From Chitinophagaceae bacterium (lineage in GTDB: Bacteria; Bacteroidota; Bacteroidia; Chitinophagales; Chitinophagaceae): a stretch of DNA of 64,000 nucleotides. The stretch is taken from positions 62,001 through 126,000 of the forward strand of contig JADJTY010000003.1 in assembly GCA_016710935.1 (NCBI GenBank), given 5' to 3'. The position numbers were made by a program, and so were the translations under genes. Positions 35,998 to 45,095 of this stretch are shown here, in pieces. Below the pieces are notes generated by a model. The model ran no database searches, was not told where the DNA came from, and saw nothing but the letters and a program-made list of their open reading frames with translations. Within the stretch, counting starts at the first letter, position 1. Every line of letters starts with the position of its first letter.

Positions 35998-37497
35998 TTA
36001 GTGAACCAGTGTTTTAAATGCTTCTCCCATACACTCAATAATATCTCCTGCTATCATTGCTTCCTGCGAATATTCAGTTGCTGCAATATCGCCTGACAGC
36101 CCGTGTAAATAAACGCCCAGTAAACAACATTCAAGTGGGGTGTAACCCTGTGCCAGCAAGCCTGTAATAATTCCGGTCAATACATCGCCGCTGCCGGCTG
36201 TTGCCATACCGGAGTTGCCGGTACTGTTGAAATACCCTTTTCCTTCGGGCGTGCATATAAACGTGTAATGCCCTTTTAATATGATATAAACCTGGTATTC
36301 ATTCGATTTTTGTTTTGCCAGCTCGAGTCTTTCAAAACAATTTGTTGCTTTACCAAACAAATGCTCAAATTCTTTTGGATGCGGCGTTAAAATGGAGCGC
36401 TTTGGAATTAAACTTAACATTGCGTTTTTTTCAGCCAGTATGTTCAATGCATCAGCATCAATGACCATGGGTGTTTTTACTTTTTCAAAAATTTCGGTTA
36501 GCAGTTTTTTATGAGAAGTATGCATACCAATGCCGGGGCCGATCCCAACCGCATTCATTTTTTCAATTCCCGTTGCCGATAAAAGATGATCTTCACCTGC
36601 AACAAAACTCATGGCTTCGGGTACGGTTGTTTGTAAGATCTGGTAACCGCATTTGGGAATATAGGCAGTTAGTTTACCGGCACCGCTTCGCAGACAGGAC
36701 AGTGAAGATAAAATGGCAGCACCCATCATGCCATACGATCCGCAAAGCAGGCCGGCATGGCCATAGGTTCCTTTATGGGCAAACCTGGCCCGGGGCTTAT
36801 AAATGGCCCTGATCATCGTTTCATCAATCCATTCAAAATCAGCCTCTTCATTTTCTTCAAATGCGGGATGAAGCCCGATATGCAGCAGGTGTACTTCACC
36901 GCAATAATGTTCATTTTCGGGTAATAGAAAAGCCAGTTTATAATTTTGAAAGGAGAGGGTGTGTGTTGCTTTTACAACCGCATTGCCTTTTGAACTTTGA
37001 TCTGCAAATAATCCCGAAGGCAGATCGATTGATATTATTGTGTTTTTGTACAGACTGACCTGGTTTATCAAACCTGCACTGATGCCTTCAGGGGGTTTAT
37101 TGAGGCCTGTTCCAAACAATGCATCAATAACAATATCTGATTCATTAATTACCGGAAAAAAATCCGGGGATTGTATAAAATGTATATCGGTGGTTAATCC
37201 GTGCAGCCTTTCCAGGTTTGTTTGAAAATCATCGGTACCCATATTGCCAAACTCCAGTATGTAAACCGTTACCAGGCATTGATGCTCAATCAGCATCCGG
37301 GCTATTGCCAGTCCGTCGCCGCCATTATTGCCCTTGCCGCAAAAAATGCGAAAATGAAATGTGCCGAAATTTTTTCCGATAAGCCATTTGCAGCAGGCGG
37401 TGGCAGCACGTTCCATCAGATCTATGGAAGCAATGGGTTCGTTTTCGATAGTGAATGCATCCCAGTTTTTTATCTGGGCGGCAGAGAAGATTTTCAT
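35998..37497 (-). CDS. nnr: Bifunctional NAD(P)H-hydrate repair enzyme (epimerase + dehydratase)
   Basis: 499 residues from the ATG at 37497 (MKIFSAAQIKNWDAFT). The frame is open further upstream, but that part is translated repeat DNA. The N-terminal YjeF_N epimerase domain has GKGNNGGDGLAIARML and DALFGTGLN. The C-terminal dehydratase (YjeF_C/carbohydrate kinase-like) has KGTYGHAGLLCGSYG, VIDADALN, LTPHPKEFEHLFG and NSTGNSGMATAGSGDVLTG. Together they repair hydrated NADH and NADPH using ADP or ATP. This fused form is the common bacterial one. Confidence 0.95.
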   Translation of the reverse strand: MKIFSAAQIKNWDAFTIENEPIASIDLMERAATACCKWLIGKNFGTFHFRIFCGKGNNGGDGLAIARMLIEHQCLVTVYILEFGNMGTDDFQTNLERLHGLTTDIHFIQSPDFFPVINESDIVIDALFGTGLNKPPEGISAGLINQVSLYKNTIISIDLPSGLFADQSSKGNAVVKATHTLSFQNYKLAFLLPENEHYCGEVHLLHIGLHPAFEENEEADFEWIDETMIRAIYKPRARFAHKGTYGHAGLLCGSYGMMGAAILSSLSCLRSGAGKLTAYIPKCGYQILQTTVPEAMSFVAGEDHLLSATGIEKMNAVGIGPGIGMHTSHKKLLTEIFEKVKTPMVIDADALNILAEKNAMLSLIPKRSILTPHPKEFEHLFGKATNCFERLELAKQKSNEYQVYIILKGHYTFICTPEGKGYFNSTGNSGMATAGSGDVLTGIITGLLAQGYTPLECCLLGVYLHGLSGDIAATEYSQEAMIAGDIIECMGEAFKTLVH

Positions 37498-37539
37498 GTT
37501 GTTAAGGTACGAAAACTTATTCGTCAAAGACGATAAACC

Positions 37540-37680
37540 AGCGCATCCTGGACTGAGACGAGGCTGAGTTAAAAACTCAGAACCATTGCATCCCGGTCGG
37601 AGACCGGGACGAGTTTTTTTCTGTGCTTCCGTCCTTCCCGAAATAATCGGGACAGGTCTGTGGCAACTCATTTTTTGCCG
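37540..37680. repeat. Cluster of intergenic hairpins
   Basis: Three short hairpins lie between nnr and the cupin gene: CTGAGTT/AACTCAG (37564-37580), CCCGGTC/GACCGGG (37592-37608) followed by a run of T, and CCCGA/TCGGG (37637-37651). The second is a good terminator on the plus strand, though no plus-strand gene precedes it. Confidence 0.6.
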
Positions 37681-37694
37681 AAGGCAAAACCTAT

Positions 37695-38054
37695 TTATAA
37701 TTTTTCCAGTTGCTTCCTGGTTAATTCATTTTCAACATCACCGGTATTTAAAGTAGTTGCTGGTTCAAATAAAAGAATATGCACTTCTTCATCAGCAACA
37801 GGTTTGTGCTCAACCGTTCTGGGCACAATAAAAAATTCGCCTTCGTTAATGGTAACTGTTTTATCCCTTAACTCCATATTGAATGTACCCTTTACCACCA
37901 GAAACAATTCATCTTCATGCTCGTGGCTATGCCACACAAATTCACCTTTTAGTTTTACGGCTTTTACATGCTGGCCATTCAGTTCGCCAATGATACGGGG
38001 ATTGCAATAGTCATTGAACAGGTTGAATTTTTCTGTGAGATTTACTTTTTCCAT
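37695..38054 (-). CDS. Single-domain cupin protein
   Basis: 119 residues from the ATG at 38054 (MEKVNLTEKFNLFNDY); an in-frame extension upstream runs through repeat DNA and is rejected. The cupin motif is GEFVWHSHEHEDELFLVVKG, with His and Glu metal ligands, then EFFIVPRTVEHKP. Small cupins of this kind are metal-binding proteins of diverse, mostly unknown function. The gene is flanked on both sides by intergenic repeats. Confidence 0.82.
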   Translation of the reverse strand: MEKVNLTEKFNLFNDYCNPRIIGELNGQHVKAVKLKGEFVWHSHEHEDELFLVVKGTFNMELRDKTVTINEGEFFIVPRTVEHKPVADEEVHILLFEPATTLNTGDVENELTRKQLEKL

Positions 38055-38066
38055 ATTATTTACGTT

Positions 38067-38150
38067 GACCTCATCCCCAACCCCAGTCCGTACCGGCACG
38101 GGCGGGCCTCTCCCAAGGAGAGGGGGGTAGCACCCTTAGGTTTAGAGGTC
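38067..38150. repeat. Intergenic inverted-repeat element without a gene
   Basis: GACCTC at 38067-38072 is repeated as GAGGTC at 38145-38150. Inside is a GC-rich hairpin, CCTCTCC-CAA-GGAGAGG (38107-38123). The structure, C-rich then G-rich around a short loop, resembles each end of the DUF559 unit at 50453-50936, and this could be a solo copy of a related family. Confidence 0.5.
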
Positions 38151-38170
38151 ATTTTTTAATTTCTGACTTT

Positions 38171-38758
38171 TCAAAATGAAAGCTTTAATAATTTTTCATG
38201 CAGCGATAGTACCTGAGGCATTAACATTTCCTGCTCATCATTTTTAATTACAAAATCGCAGAGTTTCATCTTAATGGCTTCGTCCATCTGTTTATCCATA
38301 CGGGCAATCACTGCTTCCCGGGTAATGCCATCACGGTGCATGGTACGTTGTATGCGTAGTGGGGCAGGGGCGGTTACGCCAATCACATAATCAAGGTGTT
38401 CCTGTGCGCCGCTTTCAAATATCAATGCAGCTTCTTTAATGGCGTAGGGAGTTGATTGTTTCTGCATCCAGCGTTCTGCATCGGCTAAGGTTGCAGGGTG
38501 AACGAGTGCATTGAGTAATGCTAATTTTTCGGGGCTACTAAAAACAATGGATGAAAGAAATTTCCTGTCGAGTTTATCTTCTTTATATACATCCTCGCCA
38601 AATGTTGCTTTTATTTTTTCTTTCAGATCTGCATCTTCATTCATTAAACGTTTAGCAGCTTCATCAGCATAATACACAGGTATGCCCAGTACCTCAAATA
38701 CTTTGGCTACGGTACTTTTGCCGCTGCCGATCCCTCCGGTGATACCAATCTTAAGCAT
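38171..38758 (-). CDS. coaE: Dephospho-CoA kinase
   Basis: 195 residues. It phosphorylates dephospho-CoA in the last step of CoA synthesis. The P-loop is GITGGIGSGKSTVAKVF at the N terminus, with YYADEAAKRLM and the LVHPATLADAERWM segment following. The gene heads a minus-strand group upstream of the cupin and downstream of yajC, separated from yajC by a hairpin-forming repeat. Confidence 0.95.
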   Translation of the reverse strand: MLKIGITGGIGSGKSTVAKVFEVLGIPVYYADEAAKRLMNEDADLKEKIKATFGEDVYKEDKLDRKFLSSIVFSSPEKLALLNALVHPATLADAERWMQKQSTPYAIKEAALIFESGAQEHLDYVIGVTAPAPLRIQRTMHRDGITREAVIARMDKQMDEAIKMKLCDFVIKNDEQEMLMPQVLSLHEKLLKLSF

Positions 38759-38764
38759 AAAAAA

Positions 38765-38833
38765 ATTTGCGATTTTAGATTGCCGATTTCAGATTTGGTA
38801 TCTGTAATCTTGCATAAATCTAAAATCGCAAAT
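38765..38833. repeat. 17-bp perfect inverted repeat, dispersed family
   Basis: ATTTGCGATTTTAGATT (38765-38781) is mirrored by AATCTAAAATCGCAAAT (38817-38833) around a 35-nt loop. A partial copy of the same words lies at 30751-30771. Confidence 0.75.
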
Positions 38834-38850
38834 CTACAATCTGAAATAAA

Positions 38851-39192
38851 TTATTTCTTAACCTCCGCCACAGGCTTATTAATATTGGCCGTCCACTCCA
38901 TACTGATGGCGCTGCGCTCAATTTTAATATAACTGCCCGGACTGGTTTCCAGTTCTAATGTGCTGTCATCATTAACCTTATTTACCTTCCCATGTATACC
39001 GGCAATGGTTACGATCTTATCGCCTTTTTGCAGGTTATTGATAAATTCCTTTTGCTTTTTTGCTTTTTTTGCCTGTGGCCTGATCATGAATAACCAGAAA
39101 ACCAGGATCATCAATCCCATCATAATTAATGTGCCGCTGCTTCCACCTTTTCCCTGTGGGTCCATCATCAAAAAAATACTTAGTAATTGCAT
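38851..39192 (-). CDS. yajC: Preprotein translocase subunit YajC
   Basis: 113 residues. One transmembrane helix (about residues 21-41, TLIMMGLMILVFWLFMIRPQ) is followed by KKAKKQKEFINNLQKGDKIVTIAGIHGKV, the YajC pattern. YajC associates with SecDF in the inner membrane to aid export. The DUF1573 lipoprotein and nusB lie upstream on the same strand, a frequent Bacteroidota order (nusB-DUF1573-yajC-coaE). Confidence 0.93.
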   Translation of the reverse strand: MQLLSIFLMMDPQGKGGSSGTLIMMGLMILVFWLFMIRPQAKKAKKQKEFINNLQKGDKIVTIAGIHGKVNKVNDDSTLELETSPGSYIKIERSAISMEWTANINKPVAEVKK

Positions 39193-39235
39193 GTTGTTTG
39201 TTTATTTGTTTATAAAGTTAATGCTGTTGATATCG

Positions 39236-39688
39236 TTAATTCGTTATTCCGGTTTTTTCCTTTGCTATCACATTGCCGGTTAATATCAGTGTAGGAAACT
39301 CAGGTTTTGCATTTGACTGCACCGTAACCGTTTTATGTGCCGGCCCAACACGTCCCTTACTATCGAAAACTACTTTTATAAAACCGGTTTCGCCGGGTAA
39401 GACAGGCTTTTCCGGTTTTTGCGGAACTGTGCAGCCGCAGCTTGCACTTGCTTCTACAATTACCAGCGGTTTAGTACCGGTATTTTTAAAGCGGTAACTA
39501 TACATTACTTTTTCGCCATCGGTTACGGTTTTAAAATCATAGGTAGTATCAATGATCTGTACGGTTGTTGAATCTTTTAATGCCTGTAATTTTTGCGTTT
39601 CTGTATCATCCGCAATTTTATCTTTACGCCGCACATCGCACGAAACAACAGTGGCAGATACCAATAAGAATAAAATGTATTTTTTCAC
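39236..39688 (-). CDS. DUF1573 lipoprotein
   Basis: 150 residues from a GTG at 39688. The in-frame TTG at 39706 is part of the -7 promoter element (TAACTTTG) and cannot be the start. Lipoprotein signal KKYILFLLVSATVVSC gives a lipidated cysteine. The rest is one Ig-like DUF1573 domain: YSYRFKNTGTKPLVIVEASA, then SCGCTVPQKPEKPVLPGETG. Its role in the envelope is unknown; its place between nusB and yajC is conserved in many Bacteroidota. Confidence 0.85.
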   Translation of the reverse strand: MKKYILFLLVSATVVSCDVRRKDKIADDTETQKLQALKDSTTVQIIDTTYDFKTVTDGEKVMYSYRFKNTGTKPLVIVEASASCGCTVPQKPEKPVLPGETGFIKVVFDSKGRVGPAHKTVTVQSNAKPEFPTLILTGNVIAKEKTGITN

Positions 39689-39703
39689 CGTTCTGAATTT
39701 TTG

Positions 39704-39711
39704 CAAAGTTA
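39704..39711 (-). promoter_or_regulatory. -7 promoter element of the DUF1573 gene
   Basis: TAACTTTG on the minus strand ends 15 nt before the GTG start chosen at 39688. It decides the start, because the alternative TTG overlaps it. Confidence 0.5.
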
Positions 39712-39788
39712 TGCCGATTTTGTTTTAAAATTATGCGAATGCTGTTAAACCACGATCTCTACCTGCTTTCGCTTACCTGACTGTAAAA

Positions 39789-40721
39789 TTATATCGTACT
39801 GTTTTTATAAGTCTTCTTGGTAATTTTATTTTCTGCAGCCAGTTCTTTATTGATATTATCCAGTAAACCGTTTACAAACTGCCCGCTTTGTACCGTACTG
39901 TAATCCTTTGCCAGGTCAATGTATTCATTAATGGTAACCTTGGTGGGGATGGTTTCAAAAAATAAGAATTCGCAAACGCCCATTTGCAGGATGATGAGAT
40001 CCAGCGCAGCTATACGCTCAGCGTCCCAGTTCTTGAGTTTGGGTTTTATAAGCTCCAGGCAAATTTCTTTTTTATCCAGAACGGTCTGTAAAAGGCTTTT
40101 GGCAAACTCCCATTTTTCCTTACTCAGTATTTCTACAAAATTGGCATTGGCAGGTTTTTGTAAAAAATTAAGAACCAATTGGTTCATCATTTCTGCATCA
40201 TCGTCCCAATGAATAAAATGCTCTTCCACATGCGCTATAAAATCTTCGTTAGGCAACATCAGGTTGGTGAAAATGAATTCCAGCATTTCTTTTTCCAGCT
40301 TGTTATTCCGGCTCTGCTCGTTGATATATTCGGCATATTCCGGCGATCCTGCCAATTGCAGGTATATCTTTTTCAACAACTCCTTGTCAATAATATGCTG
40401 TGGTTTTAATTCAGCGATCGTGGTTTTAAAACCGGCATCTTCCACAATTTTCCAAAGTAATTCATTACCGGCAATTTTTGTGTTGATGTTGAGATCGGCG
40501 GTTGTGGGCAGATGTTTGGAGGCTTTTTGCCTGGCATCGGTTTCAGCATACCGGGCCACTTCGGTTATAAAATAAACGAGGTAGGTAAATATCTGCCTGC
40601 TTTGCTCAATTTTTTTGGTAAGGATACTGATGGCTTCGCCGGGTTTTACATCACCATTCATGCTGTCGATGCTGTATAAGGTCTGCATCACTTTTACCCG
40701 GATATTTCTTCTGCTGATCAT
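39789..40721 (-). CDS. nusB: Transcription antitermination factor NusB, long form
   Basis: 310 residues, about twice the E. coli length, as is usual in Bacteroidota. The N terminus MISRRNIRVKVMQTLYSID is the RNA-binding start of NusB. The C-terminal half carries the conserved LDLIILQMGVCEFLFFETIPTKVTINEYIDLAKDYS. NusB binds boxA RNA with S10 to keep rRNA transcription going. A -7 element TAAATTTG (40750-40757, minus strand) lies just upstream. Confidence 0.93.
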   Translation of the reverse strand: MISRRNIRVKVMQTLYSIDSMNGDVKPGEAISILTKKIEQSRQIFTYLVYFITEVARYAETDARQKASKHLPTTADLNINTKIAGNELLWKIVEDAGFKTTIAELKPQHIIDKELLKKIYLQLAGSPEYAEYINEQSRNNKLEKEMLEFIFTNLMLPNEDFIAHVEEHFIHWDDDAEMMNQLVLNFLQKPANANFVEILSKEKWEFAKSLLQTVLDKKEICLELIKPKLKNWDAERIAALDLIILQMGVCEFLFFETIPTKVTINEYIDLAKDYSTVQSGQFVNGLLDNINKELAAENKITKKTYKNSTI

Positions 40722-40878
40722 GCGTAAAGAACTTTTTTGCTTGAATCTGCAAATTTAAGGGTTTATAGTTTGTGGCAGAAAGATAATAAGGACAGATGGC
40801 AGATTGTGAAAAATTGGCGGTTTTCATTGCCTACGGTCTGCCACTATATAGGTGAATACTGACATAAGGGCTAATAAA

Positions 40879-40909
40879 TTGAATTGGTACAAAAATGGCA
40901 GTACCTTTG
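40879..40909 (+). promoter_or_regulatory. Bacteroidota-type promoter of groESL
   Basis: TTG at 40879-40881, 20-nt spacer and TACCTTTG at 40902-40909, giving a leader of about 50 nt. No CIRCE inverted repeat is seen. Confidence 0.65.
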
Positions 40910-40961
40910 CCACCCGTAAAAAACGGAGATTTAATCTTTAAACAAAATCAAAACATACATT

Positions 40962-41267
40962 ATGGCAAAAAAAGTTGCTAATTACGAGTTATACGATGAC
41001 AGAATACTCGTAAAACCCGCTGCTGCTGAAACCAAAACAGCTGGCGGAATTATCATTCCGGATACTGCTAAAGAGAAACCCCAAAAAGGAACTGTTGTAG
41101 CTGTAGGACCCGGTAAATATGCCGAACAAACCGGAAATATCATCCCTGTTAAGCAAAAAGCAGGTGATATTGTACTGTATGGTAAATATGCCGGAACCGA
41201 GATCACATTGGAAGGTGAAGACCTGCTAATGATGCGTTCTTCGGATATTTTGATGAAAGTAGGATAA
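40962..41267 (+). CDS. groES: Co-chaperonin GroES
   Basis: 101 residues. It caps the GroEL ring during protein folding. LYDDRILVKPAAAETKTAGG with the mobile loop GGIIIPDTAKEKPQKGTV, and the C-terminal YGKYAGTEITLEGEDLLMM, are standard. The N terminus is slightly extended (MAKKVANYE) relative to E. coli. groEL follows 119 bp downstream. Confidence 0.97.
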   Translation: MAKKVANYELYDDRILVKPAAAETKTAGGIIIPDTAKEKPQKGTVVAVGPGKYAEQTGNIIPVKQKAGDIVLYGKYAGTEITLEGEDLLMMRSSDILMKVG

Positions 41268-41386
41268 TAAAATGCCGATACTGGATTCTGGTTACTGGAT
41301 AAGAGCCATACCATTTGAAGTATTTCCAGTATCAAATATCCAGCATCAAACAAAAAATTCTAATTAATAAACAAACTCATACTATT

Positions 41387-43024
41387 ATGTCTAAAATGAT
41401 ATTCTTCGATATTGAAGCAAGAAATAAAATGAAAAAAGGCGTTGATACCCTGGCCAACGCTGTAAAAGTAACCCTTGGCCCCAAAGGCCGTAACGTAGTA
41501 CTGGAACGCAAATTTGGTGCTCCAAGTGTGACCAAGGATGGTGTTACTGTTGCAAAAGAAATTGAACTGGAAGACCCGATCGAGAACATGGGCGCACAAA
41601 TGGTAAAGGAAGTGGCTTCTAAAACTGCCGACCAGGCGGGTGATGGTACCACTACCGCTACTGTGCTTGCACAAAGCATCATCAGCGAAGGCCTGAAAAT
41701 GGTTGCTGCCGGTGCAAACCCAATGGATCTGAAGCGTGGTATTGATAAGGCTGTTAGCCTTGTTGTTGCCAGCTTAAAAGCACAAAGCCAGACTGTTGGA
41801 AACGACAGCAAAAAAATTCAGCAGGTTGCCACCATCTCTGCCAACAACGACGAAACCATTGGTAAACTAATTGCCGAGGCTTTTGGTAAAGTTGGAAAAG
41901 AAGGTGTTATTACTGTTGAAGAAGCTAAGGGTACCGATACCACTTCCGATATCGTGGAAGGTATGCAGTTTGACCGTGGTTATATCAGTCCTTACTTTGT
42001 AACCAACAGCGAAAAAATGCAGGCTGAATTGCAGAACCCTTATATCCTGATATATGATAAGAAGATATCTACCATGAAAGATATCCTTCCTGTTCTGGAA
42101 GCAGTTGCTAAAAGTGGCCGTCCGTTGCTGATCATTGCAGAAGACCTGGAAGGCGAAGCATTGGCAACATTGGTTGTAAATAAATTACGTGGTACCATCA
42201 AAGTGGCTGCTGTTAAAGCACCGGGCTTTGGCGACCGCAGGAAAGAAATGCTTACTGACATTGCTATCCTGACAGGTGGTGAAGTGATCAGCGAAGAAAT
42301 GGGTAACAAACTGGAAGATGTTCAGTTGGGCTCATTAGGCCAGGCTTCTTCAGTTACATTGGATAAGGATAATACTACTATTGTTGGTGGAAAAGGAGAG
42401 AAGAAAGCGATCGTTGGACGTGTTGAACAAATTAAAGCACAGATCAAAACAACTACATCTGATTACGATAAAGAAAAACTACAGGAGCGTTTGGCTAAAC
42501 TGGCCGGTGGTGTTGCGGTATTATACATTGGTGCAGCTACCGAAGTGGAAATGAAAGAAAAGAAGGATCGTGTTGATGATGCATTACATGCAACAAGAGC
42601 AGCGGTTGAGGAAGGTATTGTACCTGGTGGCGGCGTTGCATACATTCGTGCCATTGCAACCCTTGAACCAAAAGTAAAAGGACAGATTGCTGATGAGCAA
42701 ACCGGTATGGCCATTGTAAGGCGTGCATTGGAAGAGCCTATCCGTTGTCTTACTGCCAATGCAGGTATTGATGGCTCTATTGTTGTACAAAAAATAAGAG
42801 AAGGTAAAGGCGATTTTGGTTTTAATGCAAGAACTGAAGTATACGAGAACTTGTTTAAGGCGGGTGTTATTGACCCAACTAAAGTAAGCCGTGTAGCTTT
42901 GGAAAATGCAGCTTCTATTGCAGGTATGTTGTTAACAACAGAATGTGTAATAGCTGATAAACCAAAAGAAGAAGCAGCACACAGCCATGGCGCACCTGAT
43001 ATGGGCGGTATGGGAGGATACTAA
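41387..43024 (+). CDS. groEL: Chaperonin GroEL
   Basis: 545 residues from the ATG at 41387; the in-frame extension to 41315 has no family counterpart. It folds proteins in an ATP-driven double ring. VTLGPKGRNVVLERKFGAP, DGTTTATVLA (ATP-binding aspartate), GGVAVLYIGAATEVEMKEKK and a C-terminal GMGGY tail are present, and the length matches. The upstream spacer contains repeated ACTGGAT words that may fold. An intrinsic terminator follows. Confidence 0.97.
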   Translation: MSKMIFFDIEARNKMKKGVDTLANAVKVTLGPKGRNVVLERKFGAPSVTKDGVTVAKEIELEDPIENMGAQMVKEVASKTADQAGDGTTTATVLAQSIISEGLKMVAAGANPMDLKRGIDKAVSLVVASLKAQSQTVGNDSKKIQQVATISANNDETIGKLIAEAFGKVGKEGVITVEEAKGTDTTSDIVEGMQFDRGYISPYFVTNSEKMQAELQNPYILIYDKKISTMKDILPVLEAVAKSGRPLLIIAEDLEGEALATLVVNKLRGTIKVAAVKAPGFGDRRKEMLTDIAILTGGEVISEEMGNKLEDVQLGSLGQASSVTLDKDNTTIVGGKGEKKAIVGRVEQIKAQIKTTTSDYDKEKLQERLAKLAGGVAVLYIGAATEVEMKEKKDRVDDALHATRAAVEEGIVPGGGVAYIRAIATLEPKVKGQIADEQTGMAIVRRALEEPIRCLTANAGIDGSIVVQKIREGKGDFGFNARTEVYENLFKAGVIDPTKVSRVALENAASIAGMLLTTECVIADKPKEEAAHSHGAPDMGGMGGY

Positions 43025-43056
43025 GAAATAAGCAATTTGCAATTAGCAAAAATTAC

Positions 43057-43088
43057 AATCCCTTCTGAGCAATTCAGGAGGGATTTTT
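43057..43088 (+). terminator. Intrinsic terminator of groESL
   Basis: AATCCCT-T-CTGA pairs with TCAG-G-AGGGATT around GCAAT, followed by a T run. Confidence 0.85.
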
Positions 43089-43190
43089 AATACCTGAAAC
43101 CTTCCGGCATTCATTCAAGCCTTTTATACTTTTCTTATTTTCTTTTTTTATGATTGTATTACATTTAAGAAAGTATAAAACCAGCCAGCC

Positions 43191-44090
43191 ATGAAAGTAA
43201 TCAGCCACCTGCTTCCATTTTCCCTATTGCTATTACCCATCATCTGGGGATTGTATGGATTTTTTAAAACCAGGGGAGAATCAAAAAATATTATATCAGC
43301 AGACCAAAGTTCTCCCGGAGCATTGATCATTAATTCAGCAGTGTTATACGCACTGGCATTTAATATTATTTTTTTTATACAAGAACTTTTTTTGGCGCTG
43401 GGCAAAAGATGGCTGGGGCTTGAAGCAACACTTTATCACAACAACCACAACTGGGAAGGCTCGCACCCGATGGAATCGCTTGCCCAGGGTTATGGTGCTG
43501 CAGCCATTTTTGTAACCGGGTTGCTCTGTCTTTTTTTAGCAAACAGAACAAAGCAATCCGCTCATTGGATACATGTATTTCTGCTCTGGCTTGCTTTCCA
43601 GGGCCTGGCACAATCTATTCCACAATTTATAACCGGTAAGATAGCACCCGATACCGATACAGGACAGGCTTTTACTTACCTGGGCATTGGCGAAGGATTG
43701 GGCATATTCATCAGTATTGCAGGGATAGCAGCAATGCTTTATCTGGGTGTGCTTTTCAGTAAATATTTATTGAGATTATCACCTTCCGTTGATAGGATCA
43801 GTTCAACCCCGGGCAGATACGGTTATCTCTTTCGTATTGCCTTACTTGCTTCTTTGGTTGGTATCATACTCATCATTCCCTTTCGTATCATGCCCTGGAA
43901 CAGGGCGTTGGCCCCGGTGATGGTAACATTGATATCCATCCCCATGGTATTTGCACATGGCTGGAAAGCAAAAGTTACCCATACAATTAACAGCGAAATA
44001 AATAATAAAATAAGTATAGTGCCTATAGTTTTGTTGTTGATCCTGCTTGTAATTTTTCAATTTATTTTATCACCCGGAATAAGTATGTGA
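43191..44090 (+). CDS. Polytopic membrane protein of unknown function
   Basis: 299 residues with about eight hydrophobic segments. A large extracytoplasmic or cytoplasmic loop near residues 80-100 has LYHNNHNWEGSHPMESLAQG, rich in His and Asn. I do not recognise the family. The gene stands alone between the groESL terminator and a desaturase. Confidence 0.7.
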   Translation: MKVISHLLPFSLLLLPIIWGLYGFFKTRGESKNIISADQSSPGALIINSAVLYALAFNIIFFIQELFLALGKRWLGLEATLYHNNHNWEGSHPMESLAQGYGAAAIFVTGLLCLFLANRTKQSAHWIHVFLLWLAFQGLAQSIPQFITGKIAPDTDTGQAFTYLGIGEGLGIFISIAGIAAMLYLGVLFSKYLLRLSPSVDRISSTPGRYGYLFRIALLASLVGIILIIPFRIMPWNRALAPVMVTLISIPMVFAHGWKAKVTHTINSEINNKISIVPIVLLLILLVIFQFILSPGISM

Positions 44091-44290
44091 TTTTTATTAT
44101 AACATTGACCCATAAAAATTTTCGCCAGACGAAAAAATCACAGGTATAGTTTCATAAATCATGACAGCTGATAAAATAAAAATTTAAATGAGTTAACGTG
44201 TATACAATCTTAAAATTTATGCATTGATTCAGAACAAATAAGCGTATCTTATGTTAGTCAGTATTCTACAAATAATAATGAGGAAAAACC

Positions 44291-45040
44291 ATGTTAATAA
44301 TAATTCTGTTTTTTGTGTGTCATTGGTACCTGTCTGTGTTTATGCAAACCTTTTTGCAGCACCGCTACGCTGCTCATGGTGCTTTTAGTATGAGTAAGTT
44401 TTGGGAACGGTTCTTTTATCTTATTGCATATATTACCCAGGGTTCTTCTTATGTAAGTCCAAGAGCGTATGCGATCATGCACCGTATGCACCATGCCTAT
44501 ACCGATACAGATAAAGACCCGCATTCTCCCATATTTGATACCAGTATTTTTAAAATGATGTGGCATACCCGTGCAATTTCAGCGGGTATCTATGAAAAAA
44601 CGCTGGAAGTAGAACCGAGGTTCTTAAAGAATGTACCCGACTGGCCGTTGCTGGATAAGATCGCTAATTCCTGGGCATCACGCCTGAGCTGGATCGCAGT
44701 ATACGTCTCAATCTATATTATGTATGCTCCTTCGGGATGGTGGTATGTCTTATTACCGGTGCATGCATTAATGGTACCCATCCAGGGTATGATCATTAAC
44801 TGGTTTGCTCATAAATACGGTTCAAGGAATTTTGCGGTTAAAAATACATCAACCAATTTGTTTAAGATAGACCTGTTGATGATGGGAGAAGGGTACCATA
44901 ATAATCACCATAAAAGTCCATCATCCACCAATTTTGGTTTTCGCTGGTACGAAGTGGATCCATCCTATATGATCATGCGTATTTTAAACCGGCTGAAGAT
45001 CATACGGATCCATAAACTGGCAGTTGTACCTGTCACTTAA
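44291..45040 (+). CDS. Acyl-CoA / fatty acid desaturase
   Basis: 249 residues. The histidine clusters of the membrane di-iron desaturases are HRYAAH (about residues 19-24), HRMHHAYTDTDKDPH (about 58-72) and GEGYHNNHH (about 198-206). Stearoyl-type delta-9 desaturases insert a cis double bond in acyl chains; the position here is not certain. The protein is shorter than animal enzymes, as usual for bacteria. It probably adjusts membrane fluidity. Its neighbour downstream is a CPBP protease. Confidence 0.88.
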   Translation: MLIIILFFVCHWYLSVFMQTFLQHRYAAHGAFSMSKFWERFFYLIAYITQGSSYVSPRAYAIMHRMHHAYTDTDKDPHSPIFDTSIFKMMWHTRAISAGIYEKTLEVEPRFLKNVPDWPLLDKIANSWASRLSWIAVYVSIYIMYAPSGWWYVLLPVHALMVPIQGMIINWFAHKYGSRNFAVKNTSTNLFKIDLLMMGEGYHNNHHKSPSSTNFGFRWYEVDPSYMIMRILNRLKIIRIHKLAVVPVT

Positions 45041-45095
45041 TTTACCTGATTTAAACAGTCAATTGGGATTATATTTGGGTAAATTATAGATCATA

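Noticed and set aside
37498..37671. N-terminal extension of the nnr reading frame
   Set aside because: It translates a cluster of intergenic hairpins (Pro/Arg/Gly-rich residues) and has no counterpart in the family; the ATG at 37497 gives a standard N terminus.
40800..40961. CIRCE/HrcA operator before groESL
   Set aside because: The characteristic TTAGCACTC-N9-GAGTGCTAA inverted repeat is absent.
41315..41386. 24-residue N-terminal extension of GroEL
   Set aside because: GroEL is highly conserved and starts at the MSKMIFFDIEARNK segment; the extension lies in an intergenic repeat.
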